NCBI RefSeq assembly: GCF_007744675.1
Contig: NZ_CP036269.1
Coordinates: 5,931,546-5,995,545, forward strand
Reading direction: 5' to 3'
Length of the DNA stretch: 64,000 nucleotides
From: Gimesia alba
GTDB taxonomy: Bacteria > Planctomycetota > Planctomycetia > Planctomycetales > Planctomycetaceae
Both the position numbers and the translations under genes were made by a program. Under the pieces are notes generated by a model, which saw only the letters and a program-made list of their open reading frames with translations, was not told where the DNA came from and made no database searches. How positions within the stretch are numbered: the stretch's first letter is position 1; the number at the start of each line of letters is the position of its first letter. Of the stretch, positions 18,470-27,588 are shown piece by piece.

Positions 18470-18913
18470 TCACTCAGCTTCGGCGTCCGGTTGCTCGGGG
18501 GCCACCCCTTTGATCTTTTCCAAGGTGACTTTATTGCCTTGCTCATTGTATTCGATGAGGTTCATAAAGGCCCCCATCAGCATGATTCCCCGGCCACAGG
18601 GGCGTTCGAGATTTTCCAGCAGGGTAGGATCCGGGACATCGGTCCGGTCAAAGCCTTCGCCTTCATCCTGGATTTCAATGCGAACCCGTTCGTCGCTCAA
18701 CCAGCAGTTGATTTCAACGCTTTTGTCAGGCGACATGCGATTCCCATGCTTGATGGCATTCACCAACGCCTCTTCCAGAGCCAGGCGCACGGCAAAGACA
18801 TCGCGATCTGGATACTCACGTACCTCAAGAGCCTCGACAATCCTGGCTTGAACAGCCTGACCTTCCGAGGTATCGCTGGGAATCGTTACTTCAAAGTGTT
18901 CGTCCGATGACAT
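18470..18913 (-). CDS. RsbW-like anti-sigma/serine kinase (HATPase_c)
   Basis: 147 residues from the ATG at 18913; a GTG five codons earlier is the alternative. It is a compact GHKL ATPase of the RsbW/SpoIIAB type. The N box is EEALVNAIKHGN (about residues 50-61), the G1 box IQDEGEGFD, and the G2 box GRGIMLM. Such proteins bind a sigma factor or other target and phosphorylate a STAS antagonist. A STAS protein gene lies 190 bases upstream on the same strand (19106-19462), so the two probably form a partner-switching pair. No sigma factor or PP2C phosphatase gene adjoins them; the ECF gene at 12.7 kb is of another class. Confidence 0.88.
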   Translation of the reverse strand: MSSDEHFEVTIPSDTSEGQAVQARIVEALEVREYPDRDVFAVRLALEEALVNAIKHGNRMSPDKSVEINCWLSDERVRIEIQDEGEGFDRTDVPDPTLLENLERPCGRGIMLMGAFMNLIEYNEQGNKVTLEKIKGVAPEQPDAEAE

Positions 18914-19105
18914 GTATTTGGCCAGCACACGATTTCTGGTGATTATCCAGTTACTATTTAGAGATAGTTCAAGCAGTTTTCAGGAAAACAGATTCAAAAA
19001 TCAACGCCCGAATTCCTTGCTGAAAGATCTCACAACATTTTGTTCTCCAAGAGTGCTTTGTGAACGACTGGGAATGCATCCGAACCTGCCATTCCCGAGC
19101 CAAAG

Positions 19106-19462
19106 CTAAAACCCTTCGAGAGCAGCTTCCTGTGTTTCGGCGATATCAAAAAGTTGATTCAGTCTCGTAATGGCAAATACTTCATAGATATCAGGACGAA
19201 TTGAACAAAGTTTCAATTTCCCCTTTGCCTTTTTAACTTTTTTATCCAGTGTAATTAACTTTCCGAGTGCTGCACTGGAAAGATATTCGACATTGGAAAA
19301 GTCGAGAATAATCTTCTTGCGCCCATCTTCATCGACAAGTCCGAATAATTGCGTCCCGATGATCTGGATGTTTCCTTCATCAAGAATCTTCTTGTCAATA
19401 AACTTTGCAATGGTGACATCATTGACTTCCTCGATGTCAACACGACGGTGACCAGCTGCCAT
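19106..19462 (-). CDS. STAS-domain anti-sigma factor antagonist
   Basis: 118 residues forming one STAS domain. The strand-helix-strand core holds ILDFSNVEYLSSAALGKLI, with the phosphorylatable Ser in the SSAALG segment as in SpoIIAA/RsbV, and then KLKLCSIRPDIYEVF. The ribosome region before the ATG is purine-rich (AAGAGGGTGGG). Its likely partner is the RsbW-like kinase encoded downstream at 18470-18913. Unphosphorylated STAS protein would bind the kinase and release its target. The regulated process is unknown. Confidence 0.9.
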   Translation of the reverse strand: MAAGHRRVDIEEVNDVTIAKFIDKKILDEGNIQIIGTQLFGLVDEDGRKKIILDFSNVEYLSSAALGKLITLDKKVKKAKGKLKLCSIRPDIYEVFAITRLNQLFDIAETQEAALEGF

Positions 19463-20227
19463 AATTCCAGCCCACCCTCTTCTAAAAAGACAAAATCCGA
19501 CGTTGGCACATGCATTCCCTATGAATACATTATCGTTGACGTGAAATACCTACGATTGCCTGGCCCGATCGGAATCGATCATAAAAACGAATTGAATAAA
19601 GTAACAAATTATATCTGCTTCGACTAAAAAAGGAATCACCTAAACAGATATTCCCATTAGACTAACATCAATTTGCATCCGGACAACACGTCCCTGGTTA
19701 TGCATGATCATCACGCTTTCGTTCCTTGCTGTCAAGCATATTCGCAAGATTGTTTACGGGAATCTACCGGTCTAAGTGCCATATCCAGCAGACTTTGTGT
19801 AATCTCGCAGACTCAGGTCGTCTAAATCCCCGTTTATTCCGGTGAAAAGTCGCCACGAAATCGACCTCTCTTTCGAAATCCAGGCTGCCGAATTCTCATG
19901 CTGCCTTTGTAAAGACATTGATACGTCTCTCAGTGGATCGTGTTAAACGATTGAAACAACACAGCAGCCCCCCTTCACGGAACTCTGCTTGAAGGAAGCA
20001 CAACCGCTCGGTTTCTGGCGGTAATCGAACATTTTTCCTGATTTCTCCTTAACTGCAATTGGCATAACCCTGACAGATTGCCTGCGCCCTGGAAAACCTT
20101 GCTTTCGCACGTTCCTGAAAGAGCACCGACCTGATCTCAGGCGCACTGTTTGCCTCTTAGTGCTGTTTGACAAAGTACATTTCGCCCTCACCGGCGGTTC
20201 TGTTTGACTCTTCACCCGGGGAACACC
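19463..20227. other. Long intergenic region between divergent transcription units
   Basis: About 765 bases between the STAS gene (minus) and the secreted unknown (plus). It must contain two divergent promoters, but I cannot place either with confidence. A 96-codon minus-strand open frame (20233-19943) is rich in Arg, Cys and Ser, has no ribosome site, and overlaps the next gene's start, so it is not called. No repeat or RNA structure was recognised. Confidence 0.5.
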
Positions 20228-21439
20228 ATGCAACGTCGATTTCGCTACGCCCTCATCATTCTGACAGTGAGTCTGGGTTCGAGTTCCCTCCTCCAGGCAG
20301 GAATCGAAATCGAGTTGACAGACGGAAGAGCCCTCACTGCCGACCGAATTGAGTGGGGCGCCTCGTCGACTTTGATCCTCGAATCAGCTTGCCAGAAAGG
20401 CATTGTTTCCTCAACACTTTCACTGGAGCAGATCAAGCGACTCTCGATTGATGGCTCGCACTATGATCAGGAAACAATTCAACTGGCTTCATCAAACCGA
20501 CACTTGATTCAGCCAGCTACGTTCACATCCATTCAAAATGATCCAAGAGAGAGAGCGACTTCCCTCCGGCATCTGTCTGAGAAAGCCCCCGCGTTGGATT
20601 TTCATTGCCGATTACCGCGTCCTTGCACTTCCAGTCGGAGTCGTGGCACAATTATTGGCATTCATGATGATCCGCTGAGTGCTTATGAGCCGATGTTGAA
20701 TCAGGTTTATCCTGAAGGCGTTCCGACTTTGGAACGTGGGTTTGCTCTGGAACTGATGCGTTCCCAGGCAACCCAACGGGCTTTGGGAGCACCCCCGCAA
20801 CCGCAAGACTTCCCACCACCCCCGGCAGCGAATCCGATCTTGGGGAAACTGACACAGATTGCAGTCCAGGCGACTCCGCTGAATACACGTGGCAAAGCGG
20901 ACTGGAATGCACTGGCGATTCGCGTGCAGGGCTTTGACCGAATGGGCAATCCCGCTCGGATTTCCGGAAATGTTAACATCACCCTGTATGGCCAGCGTCA
21001 ATTGCTGTTACCTGTCTGGGATCAGCAATTTCTAGCGAAACCGATTGAGACGATTTCGCTCGCGCAATGGACGCGTAATTGCTCGACCACGCCACGCACA
21101 CAGACTCCGCGCGTTGGAAACGCGTTTGGTGCAGGTCAGCTGACTGATCAGACCTGGATTGTGTTATTACCTTCGCCGATCCCTGAACAGAACCCGAATG
21201 TTTACGCGCTCGGTGAAGTCCAGGTTTCACTGGTCTCTCCCGGCATCGGAACGTTTGAAGCTTCGACGCCCGCTGTGCCCTTGAAACATGTTTCGCTCAC
21301 CCGAGATCTCTCACTGGCAAACGACGGCTCGCGTTTCTTTCCGTCCGAAACGACCTCGTCGGGTGTCTATCGTATGAAGCGTTTGAACTACAATGCTGCC
21401 TCAAGACCAAGCAGCCGCACACTCTCCATCCAGCCTTAA
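20228..21439 (+). CDS. Exported protein of unknown function
   Basis: 403 residues from the ATG at 20228, where GGGGAA lies a few bases upstream and a signal peptide begins (MQRRFRYALIILTVSLGSSSLLQAG). The mature part starts with IEIELTDGRALTADRIEW, resembling the small beta-barrel 'function-of-the-interface' segments seen in planctomycete exported proteins. A Pro-rich stretch (QPQDFPPPPAANP, about residues 199-211) separates it from a beta-rich C-terminal half. I recognise no family. The last 39 bases overlap the convergent amidinotransferase-like gene on the other strand. Confidence 0.75.
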   Translation: MQRRFRYALIILTVSLGSSSLLQAGIEIELTDGRALTADRIEWGASSTLILESACQKGIVSSTLSLEQIKRLSIDGSHYDQETIQLASSNRHLIQPATFTSIQNDPRERATSLRHLSEKAPALDFHCRLPRPCTSSRSRGTIIGIHDDPLSAYEPMLNQVYPEGVPTLERGFALELMRSQATQRALGAPPQPQDFPPPPAANPILGKLTQIAVQATPLNTRGKADWNALAIRVQGFDRMGNPARISGNVNITLYGQRQLLLPVWDQQFLAKPIETISLAQWTRNCSTTPRTQTPRVGNAFGAGQLTDQTWIVLLPSPIPEQNPNVYALGEVQVSLVSPGIGTFEASTPAVPLKHVSLTRDLSLANDGSRFFPSETTSSGVYRMKRLNYNAASRPSSRTLSIQP

Positions 21440-22228
21440 GGTCAGGCATTTCGCAGAGCCGCCTGCTTTGATGAATTCATCCAGGGGCGTGCTGTGTGCC
21501 TCATAACCGCGTTCCTTAAGATCTTTTTCCAGTTGAGGGCAGCCTGTATTCAAGGCCACCGATTTCCCGATCACGACGGCATTACAGGCAAACCGCTGCG
21601 CTTCCTGATCCACAACAGGAATCAAATGCGGGATATGTTCTTTTAAAGCTTGTTGCGCATAGCTGTCAAAAGCGGGTGGATAATAAATGGCTTCCGTCTC
21701 ACTGAGAGGACAGAAGCAGGTATCGAGATGATAATAGAATTCATCAACCAGTTGTAACGGAATCACGCGGCAGTTCATTTCACCGGCTACCCATTGCAGG
21801 GCCTTCACATCGCTGCGAATCAGATAACCGGCAAAGAGTGTGTCTCCGCAAAACAGCGCATCGCCGGCCCCTTCAAAGAAATAATCGTCGGGCATCTCAA
21901 TTGTTTCAAAGCCAGCCTCTTGAAACCAGTCCCGATCGACGGCGGTTTCTCCCTGTCGCGCTTCATGCCGAAACAGGGACAGAAATGCCTTGTCTTTCCA
22001 GATGAGTCCGGCGTTCGCCGTAAAGACGAGGTCGGGCAGCCCTTTGACGGGTGCTATCAACTCAATACGGGCATTCAAAGTCTGCAGAAGCTGATGCAAG
22101 GCCTCCCACTGCTGCCGGGCCACGTCGAGATTACTCTGTTGACTGCGGCTCATCCAGGGATTGATTTCGTATTCAATCCCATAATAATCGGGCGGACACA
22201 TTAAGATGGTGGGGGTATTGAATTTCAA
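21401..22228 (-). CDS. Dimethylargininase/amidinotransferase-family enzyme
   Basis: 275 residues with the pentein fold of the DDAH/arginine deiminase/amidinotransferase group. Visible family features are CPPDYYGIEYEINPWM at the N-terminus, VFTANAGLIW (about 68-77), FFEGAGDALF (Glu119), the catalytic His in YYHLDTCFCPL (His167), and the catalytic Cys in GGSAKCLTLRL (Cys261). Members hydrolyse or transfer guanidino groups of arginine derivatives; exact specificity cannot be read from the sequence. The start is a TTG at 22228, as the first ATG (codon 10) would remove the first beta strand. It overlaps the 3' end of the convergent gene by 39 bases. Confidence 0.85.
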   Translation of the reverse strand: MKFNTPTILMCPPDYYGIEYEINPWMSRSQQSNLDVARQQWEALHQLLQTLNARIELIAPVKGLPDLVFTANAGLIWKDKAFLSLFRHEARQGETAVDRDWFQEAGFETIEMPDDYFFEGAGDALFCGDTLFAGYLIRSDVKALQWVAGEMNCRVIPLQLVDEFYYHLDTCFCPLSETEAIYYPPAFDSYAQQALKEHIPHLIPVVDQEAQRFACNAVVIGKSVALNTGCPQLEKDLKERGYEAHSTPLDEFIKAGGSAKCLTLRLDGECAAAWS

Positions 22229-22348
22229 TGCAGCTCGCTTTCTTGATTGTGATTCCAGCTGATCTCTATATTTTCAATTCACTTCGGATACTCTCATTAT
22301 ACCATCGTCAACTGACGCCTGTTTGAATTATTCGAAAGAGAAACGAGT

Positions 22349-22390
22349 TTTCGAATCCGGCTGAGTTTAATTGACGACATGACCGTCAAT
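22349..22390. promoter_or_regulatory. Inverted repeats upstream of the M3 peptidase gene
   Basis: ATTGACG at 22370-22376 is mirrored by CGTCAAT at 22384-22390, a perfect 7-bp inverted repeat with a 7-base spacer. Just before it, ATTCGAAA (22330-22337) pairs with TTTCGAAT (22349-22356). Both lie in the divergent intergenic region and could be operators. No motif was matched to a known regulator. Confidence 0.3.
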
Positions 22391-22446
22391 AGAATACATT
22401 CAAGGCATAATCGCAACTTCTTTCTCTCTGATCGGGATTCATCACC

Positions 22447-24261
22447 ATGACTGAGGCAATTTCGTACCCCCTGACCTGGGACCTGGCTTCCCTGTACCCT
22501 CATCCGGACCACGCTGACTTTGAAAATGCTTTGAAGCAGATGAAAACGTCGCTGGAGGAGCTGGTGACGCGGGTTGCTGAATTGTCTACGTCTACCAATC
22601 CAGAAACGGATGCCAGCGTCTGGGGTGATTTTCTTACAGACTACCAGGCTGCCATCGCCGAATTATCAGGACTGTTTGCCTGCCTGGAGTGCTACTGTTC
22701 CGAAGATGCAAACAACAAACACTATCAGACCTTAATGGCGCGTCTGGCCAGTATCCGTCCGTTACGCGAAAACATCGAAACACAACTGCAGCTCACCGTG
22801 CGTGAACTTTCGGATGAAGTCCTGCAGCAATTCTGCCAGCAGGATGCGCGGATTCAAGAGATTCAATTCTTCCTGGAAGACTGCAAACGGAATGCAACAC
22901 TCAGGCTGCCTAAAGAACAGGAGATTCTGGCGTCGCAACTGGCGGTCGACGGTTTGCATGCCTGGGGACGTTTGTATGACCGTCTATCGGGCGATCTGAA
23001 AATTCGGATTATGGAAAAGGGGGAACTGGTGGAACGGTCTCCTGGCCAGGTCCACTTTGATTCGCCAGAGCGTTCGATTCGCGAAAATAATTTCTTCGCT
23101 GCGAACAAAGCCTGGGACACGATCGCCGATTCCTGTGCTGACGCGTTGAATCATCTCTCGGGAACCAGACTCACTGTCTATAGCCACCTGCCGGTCACCG
23201 ACCATCTGGATGCCCCGTTGATTTATAATCGGATGCAGCGCGGCACTCTGGATACGATGTGGTCTGTCATTTCGAAGCGGAAACAGAAGCTGGTGCAATT
23301 TCTGGAAAAGAAAGCCGAAATGCTGGGGCTGTCCCAACTCTGCTGGTACGACCTGAATGCGCCACTCCCCCTGACGGGCGGCGAATCGCCGGAGATATCC
23401 TACGATCGCGCGTGCGAATTGATTGTCAATTCCTTTGACCAGTTCAGTCCCGACTTGAGTGAATTCGCCGAACGGGCACTCCGTGAAAACTGGATTGAAG
23501 CCGAGAATCGTCCGGGAAAACGACAGGGTGGTTTCTGCACGACGTTCCCTGTTCAGAAGCAGTCGCGCATTTTCATGACCTACACCGATTCCGCCGACAG
23601 CATGTCAACACTGGCGCACGAACTGGGACACGCCTATCATTCGTATGTCCTCAAAGATGTGCCTTATGCACTCAGCGATTATCCAATGAACCTGGCGGAA
23701 ACCGCTTCCACGTTTGCCGAAGCAGTGCTGGGCGAACAACGTCTGAAAGCTGCAAAGTCGAAAGCAGAAGAACTGCAGATTCTCGATGGCATGCTGGGAG
23801 ACGCGGTCGCCTTTATGATGAATATCCACTCCCGCTTCCTGTTTGAAGACCGGCTGCATCAGGAGCGGCAGGAAGGCGAATTGACGCCTGACCGTTTCTC
23901 TGAGTTGATGCAACAAGCACAGAAAGAAGCGTATGCGGGCGCCCTGGATGATGCGGGTTGGAATCCGCAGTTCTGGATTTCCAAATTGCATTTTTATATC
24001 AGCGAATTACCGTTCTACAATTTTCCTTATACGTTTGGCTATTTACTCTCCCTCGGCGTTTATGCTCTCGCAGATACATTTTCCGATCCGTCGGAATTCG
24101 CAGCCAAATACCGTGAACTGCTGATTGCCACCGGGTGTCAGGTTACTGAAGAAGCCGTCTCGAATACATTTGGCTATCAGTTGGGGGAAGCCGACTTCTG
24201 GAACAAGAGTATCGATATCATTGATCGCCGGGTCGACCGCTTCCTGGAACTGGCAGAGTAA
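22447..24261 (+). CDS. pepF: M3-family oligoendopeptidase (PepF-like)
   Basis: 604 residues, the usual length of oligoendopeptidase F. The zinc-binding motif HELGH (His391, Glu392, His395) is intact in TLAHELGHAYHSYV, followed about 25 residues later by NLAETASTFAEAV, which supplies the third zinc ligand Glu. The N-terminal half is helical, as expected for the PepF/M3B domain. It hydrolyses short peptides in the cytoplasm; no signal peptide is present. The ATG at 22447 is preceded by GGGATT. It stands before metX but 263 bases away with structured DNA between, so it is probably a separate transcript. Confidence 0.93.
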   Translation: MTEAISYPLTWDLASLYPHPDHADFENALKQMKTSLEELVTRVAELSTSTNPETDASVWGDFLTDYQAAIAELSGLFACLECYCSEDANNKHYQTLMARLASIRPLRENIETQLQLTVRELSDEVLQQFCQQDARIQEIQFFLEDCKRNATLRLPKEQEILASQLAVDGLHAWGRLYDRLSGDLKIRIMEKGELVERSPGQVHFDSPERSIRENNFFAANKAWDTIADSCADALNHLSGTRLTVYSHLPVTDHLDAPLIYNRMQRGTLDTMWSVISKRKQKLVQFLEKKAEMLGLSQLCWYDLNAPLPLTGGESPEISYDRACELIVNSFDQFSPDLSEFAERALRENWIEAENRPGKRQGGFCTTFPVQKQSRIFMTYTDSADSMSTLAHELGHAYHSYVLKDVPYALSDYPMNLAETASTFAEAVLGEQRLKAAKSKAEELQILDGMLGDAVAFMMNIHSRFLFEDRLHQERQEGELTPDRFSELMQQAQKEAYAGALDDAGWNPQFWISKLHFYISELPFYNFPYTFGYLLSLGVYALADTFSDPSEFAAKYRELLIATGCQVTEEAVSNTFGYQLGEADFWNKSIDIIDRRVDRFLELAE

Positions 24262-24350
24262 AGGAGTTATGTTTCCTATCCTCTACCCTGGCATAAAGCT
24301 TGAGGAGTGCAGGAAACAGGCTCTACTGCTCATCGCTTCAGCCTCATTTT

Positions 24351-24429
24351 CCGTAAATATTCCTTAAATGAGCCCATTTACGGTGAAAGCCGGTCTAAAA
24401 TGAGAACAGATCCCGATTTAATGAATCGG
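24351..24429 (+). promoter_or_regulatory. Two hairpins in the metX leader region
   Basis: CCGTAAAT (24351-24358) pairs perfectly with ATTTACGG (24376-24383), and CCGATT (24413-24418) pairs with AATCGG (24424-24429) around a 5-base loop. Both lie in the 263 bases between pepF and metX. They do not match a SAM riboswitch consensus that I can recognise. The first could end the pepF transcript; the second lies nearer to metX. Confidence 0.35.
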
Positions 24430-24524
24430 ACCCGTGTCGAAATTCCGGAAGACCTTCGGTATACTGATTCCACGATAAAAGAGAAACGTCGATTCTGCAG
24501 GTAATCTGAAAAGCAATTTTTTCT

Positions 24525-25727
24525 ATGGCAACACAACAGGAAACAGCGGAAGCCCGCCAACATTCAGGGGTGGGTTTTGTTCAGACCCAACTGGCGACCT
24601 TGTTTGTGCCTCCTCACTGGTTAAAACTGGCGGGGGGTGGAGAACTGGGGCCGATTCAGGTGGCCTATGAAACGTATGGCGAATTGACGCCGGCGAAAGA
24701 CAATGCCATCTTCATCTGTCATGCGCTGACCGGAGATGCTCACGCAGCCGGATACTATGAAGATGATGACGAAAAGGCAAAACCGGGCTGGTGGGATGAT
24801 CTGATTGGCCCCGGCAGAACTTTGGACACCGATAAATATTTTGTCATTTGCGCGAATGTGCTGGGCGGCTGTCAGGGAACTACGGGCCCCGGAAGCATCA
24901 ATCCCGAAACCAACCAACAGTATCGTCTCAATTTTCCCTTTATCACTGTGGGTGACATTGTCGAAGTCCATTCCGCATTGACCCGGCATCTGGGCATTGA
25001 TCAATTACTGGCTGTGATCGGCGGGAGTCTGGGAGGCATGCAGGTCCTGGAATGGGCCGCGCGTTTTCCGGATCAGTTACGCAGCGCGATTTGCCTTGCA
25101 TCAGCGGCCCAACTCTCGGCCCAGGGAATCGCCTTTAACGCTGTTGGCAGACGCGCCATCAAAACAGATCCCGAATACAAAGACGGGGAATACGAAACAG
25201 GCGCCGGCCCTCGCTATGGTCTGGCATTGGCCCGCATGATTGCCCACATCACTTATCTGTCAGACCAGTCGATTGAAATGAAATTCGGTCGACGTCTGCA
25301 GGATCACGACACCTTTACTTATGAAATGCTGCCTGAAGTCGAGTTCCAGGTCGAGAGCTACCTGCATTATCAGGGCAAACGATTCGTGGAACGGTTTGAT
25401 GCCAACAGCTATCTCTACCTCACGCGGGCGATGGACTATTTTGATCTTGAATCGCAATATGGTTCGTTGACCAACGCTCTGGGCAAAACTGATGCTCGGT
25501 TTTTAATTGCTTCTTATGACTCGGACTGGCTGTTTACCACCACTCAAAGTAAAGAAATTCTGCGAGCGCTGATTGAATGCGGCAAACATGTATCGTTTAT
25601 CGAATTAAAAAGCCCGTTCGGACACGACTCCTTTCTGATTGAAATTGAACAACTGCAAAACATGATTACTCCCTTTCTGGAACAGGCCTATCAAAGCCGG
25701 CTGATGGAGAGTGCTCAAAAGACATAA
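24525..25727 (+). CDS. metX: Homoserine O-acetyltransferase (MetX)
   Basis: 400 residues of the alpha/beta-hydrolase acyltransferase family. The nucleophile elbow is GGSLGGMQ (Ser168), with the catalytic Asp in ASYDSDWLF and His in FGHDSFL near the C-terminus. The oxyanion region FICHALTGDAHAAG and NVLGGCQGTTGP are family signatures. It transfers an acyl group from acyl-CoA to homoserine, the first committed step of methionine synthesis in the cytoplasm; acetyl versus succinyl preference cannot be settled from sequence alone. The next gene, 57 bases downstream, is metW, the standard partner. Confidence 0.95.
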   Translation: MATQQETAEARQHSGVGFVQTQLATLFVPPHWLKLAGGGELGPIQVAYETYGELTPAKDNAIFICHALTGDAHAAGYYEDDDEKAKPGWWDDLIGPGRTLDTDKYFVICANVLGGCQGTTGPGSINPETNQQYRLNFPFITVGDIVEVHSALTRHLGIDQLLAVIGGSLGGMQVLEWAARFPDQLRSAICLASAAQLSAQGIAFNAVGRRAIKTDPEYKDGEYETGAGPRYGLALARMIAHITYLSDQSIEMKFGRRLQDHDTFTYEMLPEVEFQVESYLHYQGKRFVERFDANSYLYLTRAMDYFDLESQYGSLTNALGKTDARFLIASYDSDWLFTTTQSKEILRALIECGKHVSFIELKSPFGHDSFLIEIEQLQNMITPFLEQAYQSRLMESAQKT

Positions 25728-25784
25728 TTGAGTGCAGCAGCCACGCGGCTGGTGTGAGACTCAAAGATTGATGCGGATTTTTTT

Positions 25785-26486
25785 ATGTGTGCACAACATC
25801 GATACTGTATGCAGGACCCGTCACTGGAAATGACGGATAAACTGCTGCTGGAACAGATTCAGCCAGGCAGTCGCGTTCTCGACCTGGGTTGCGGCGATGG
25901 TCGTCTGCTGGCCCGGTTGCGCGAAGAACGCGGGGCTTCGGTACTGGGCATTGAAATCGATATCACACAACATCACGCCGCGATCGCCCGCGGAGTTCCA
26001 GTGATTCAGGCCGACCTGGATGAAGGCTTGCAGGACATTCCCGACGGCTCCTTCGATTACGTCGTCTTGAGCCAGACGCTGCAACAGGTGTTACAACCGA
26101 AACAGCTACTGGAAGAAATGGTGCGCGTTGCCAAGCGGGCATTGGTTGTGGTGCCCAATTTTGGCAACTGGCGGATTCGACTCCAGGTTTTAAAACAGGG
26201 GCGTGCCCCGGTCACGGAAGTCTTACCCTATGAATGGTATAACACGCCGAACTTGCACCTGATGTCGATGCATGATTTCCAGGACCTGATGCGGCTGCTG
26301 GGAATCGAAATCCTCCAGGAAATTCCGATCATCAACCATCGTGCCGTCGAACGCGCCTGGCTGGCCAATCTGCGTGCCCAGCATGTGCTCTATGTTCTGC
26401 AACGACAGAGTGATCCTTATCCAGTATCTGAAAGTGAAAATAACGCAGAGAGCGAACTCGAATCTCCCCGACCTGGTTCGCGATAA
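25785..26486 (+). CDS. metW: MetW methionine biosynthesis protein
   Basis: 233 residues; about 195 form the MetW core with an SAM-binding Rossmann fold (VLDLGCGDGRLLARL, then GIEID). The family-specific segments are PDGSFDYVVLSQTLQQV and VVPNFGNWRIRLQ, with the conserved LPYEWYNTPNLHLMSMHDF. The C-terminal ~30 residues are polar and probably disordered. MetW works with MetX in methionine synthesis in bacteria with this pair. It is the second gene of metXW, and the promoter is expected before metX. No good ribosome site stands before the ATG. Confidence 0.92.
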   Translation: MCAQHRYCMQDPSLEMTDKLLLEQIQPGSRVLDLGCGDGRLLARLREERGASVLGIEIDITQHHAAIARGVPVIQADLDEGLQDIPDGSFDYVVLSQTLQQVLQPKQLLEEMVRVAKRALVVVPNFGNWRIRLQVLKQGRAPVTEVLPYEWYNTPNLHLMSMHDFQDLMRLLGIEILQEIPIINHRAVERAWLANLRAQHVLYVLQRQSDPYPVSESENNAESELESPRPGSR

Positions 26487-26673
26487 CTTGAAAAACAATC
26501 TGTGACTTTTCGACGCATTAAAAATGGACAGCTCCGGCAATTCCCCCCCCCCTTGATCCCCTGCAAAAAATCCTGTTTGTGGTGCCTTAATTCCTGTTTC
26601 CACAAATGGAAATTCCCGATATACTGCCCCACCTTCAGGTCAGAAATGACACCGTCTCACTTATGTCACCGGC

Positions 26674-26704
26674 TTGACACCATTGACGTAAGATGAATTA
26701 AAAT
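26674..26704 (+). promoter_or_regulatory. Candidate promoter of the parA-like gene
   Basis: TTGACA (26674-26679) and TAAAAT (26699-26704) are separated by 19 bases, about 60 bases before the ATG. The region also has three TGACACC/TGTCACC-like words, which might be operator half-sites. A run of ten C lies further upstream (26543-26552). Confidence 0.35.
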
Positions 26705-26763
26705 AAGCGTTTGAAACAAGTATGTGACCCAGTTTTTGAAGAGAAAGAGGGAAGGGACTCCCG

Positions 26764-27588
26764 ATGCGTATCATTGCAATCATGAATCAAAAGGGGGGCG
26801 TCGGTAAAACGACGTCGAGTGTGAACATGGCTGCCGGGCTGGCGATGCAGGGCAAAAAAGTCTGCCTGGTTGACCTCGATCCGCAGGGGCATGCCTCGTT
26901 GCATCTGGGAATTGAACCGATGGGAAATGTCCCCACGGCCTATGATGTCTTCTCGGGATTCAAAACTCTGGCAGAAACCCGCCAACTGGTCGCTAAAAAT
27001 TTATGGGTGGTTCCTGCAACACTAGATCTGGCGGCAACCGAGTTGGAACTGGTTGACGCCGAAAACCGGGAAATCGTTCTTCGCGAGGCCATCAAGAAAA
27101 TGGCGGAAACGGAACCCTTTGATTACCTGATTATGGACTGCCCCCCTTCTCTGGGTGTGTTAACGGTCAATGCTCTGACGGCTGCCACCGAGGTCATCAT
27201 TCCTCTGCAACCTCACTTTTTTGCGCTGCAGGGTTTATCCAAGCTGTTGGAAACGACGGCTCTGGTACGGCGTCGCTTGAATCGCAATTTGAAAGTTTCC
27301 GGCGTCGTCTTATGTCTCTACGAAACGGGAACCCGATTGGCAGCCGACGTCACCGACGACTTGTGTGCCTTTTTGGGAGAAAGCGATCCGGAGGCTCCCT
27401 GGGCTGATGCCAAAGTCTTCCAGAGTCGAATCCGACGAAACATCAAACTGGCAGAAGCCCCCAGCTACGGACAATCTGTGTTTGATTATTCCAGTTCGTG
27501 CCCGGGCGCCAAAGACTACGCTGGTCTGGTTGAGGAAATCATCGCCGGAGAACAGGCAGAAGAATCGCCTCTGCAACAGGCGGCCTGA
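26764..27588 (+). CDS. parA: ParA/Soj-family ATPase
   Basis: 274 residues of the ParA/MinD ATPase family. The deviant Walker A motif is KGGVGKTT (Lys10 and Lys15), the switch I region DLDPQGHAS, and the Walker B region [10 protein letters not shown]. The [16 protein letters not shown] segment and [14 protein letters not shown] close the family pattern. Such ATPases partition chromosomes, plasmids or large protein assemblies by dynamic DNA binding. A strong ribosome site (AGAGGGAAGGG) precedes the ATG. No ParB gene adjoins it; the stop abuts the next, convergent gene without spacing. Whether it is the chromosomal Soj or an orphan ParA cannot be told here. Confidence 0.92.
   Translation: MRIIAIMNQKGGVGKTTSSVNMAAGLAMQGKKVCLVDLDPQGHASLHLGIEPMGNVPTAYDVFSGFKTLAETRQLVAKNLWVVPATLDLAATELELVDAENREIVLREAIKKMAETEPFDYLIMDCPPSLGVLTVNALTAATEVIIPLQPHFFALQGLSKLLETTALVRRRLNRNLKVSGVVLCLYETGTRLAADVTDDLCAFLGESDPEAPWADAKVFQSRIRRNIKLAEAPSYGQSVFDYSSSCPGAKDYAGLVEEIIAGEQAEESPLQQAA

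Noticed and set aside
19943-20233. 96-codon minus-strand open frame
   Set aside because: Overlaps the start of the exported protein at 20228, has no start signals, and has an Arg/Cys-rich composition unlike a real protein.
24262-24524. SAM riboswitch before metX
   Set aside because: No known SAM riboswitch core could be matched by eye; only two simple hairpins are present.
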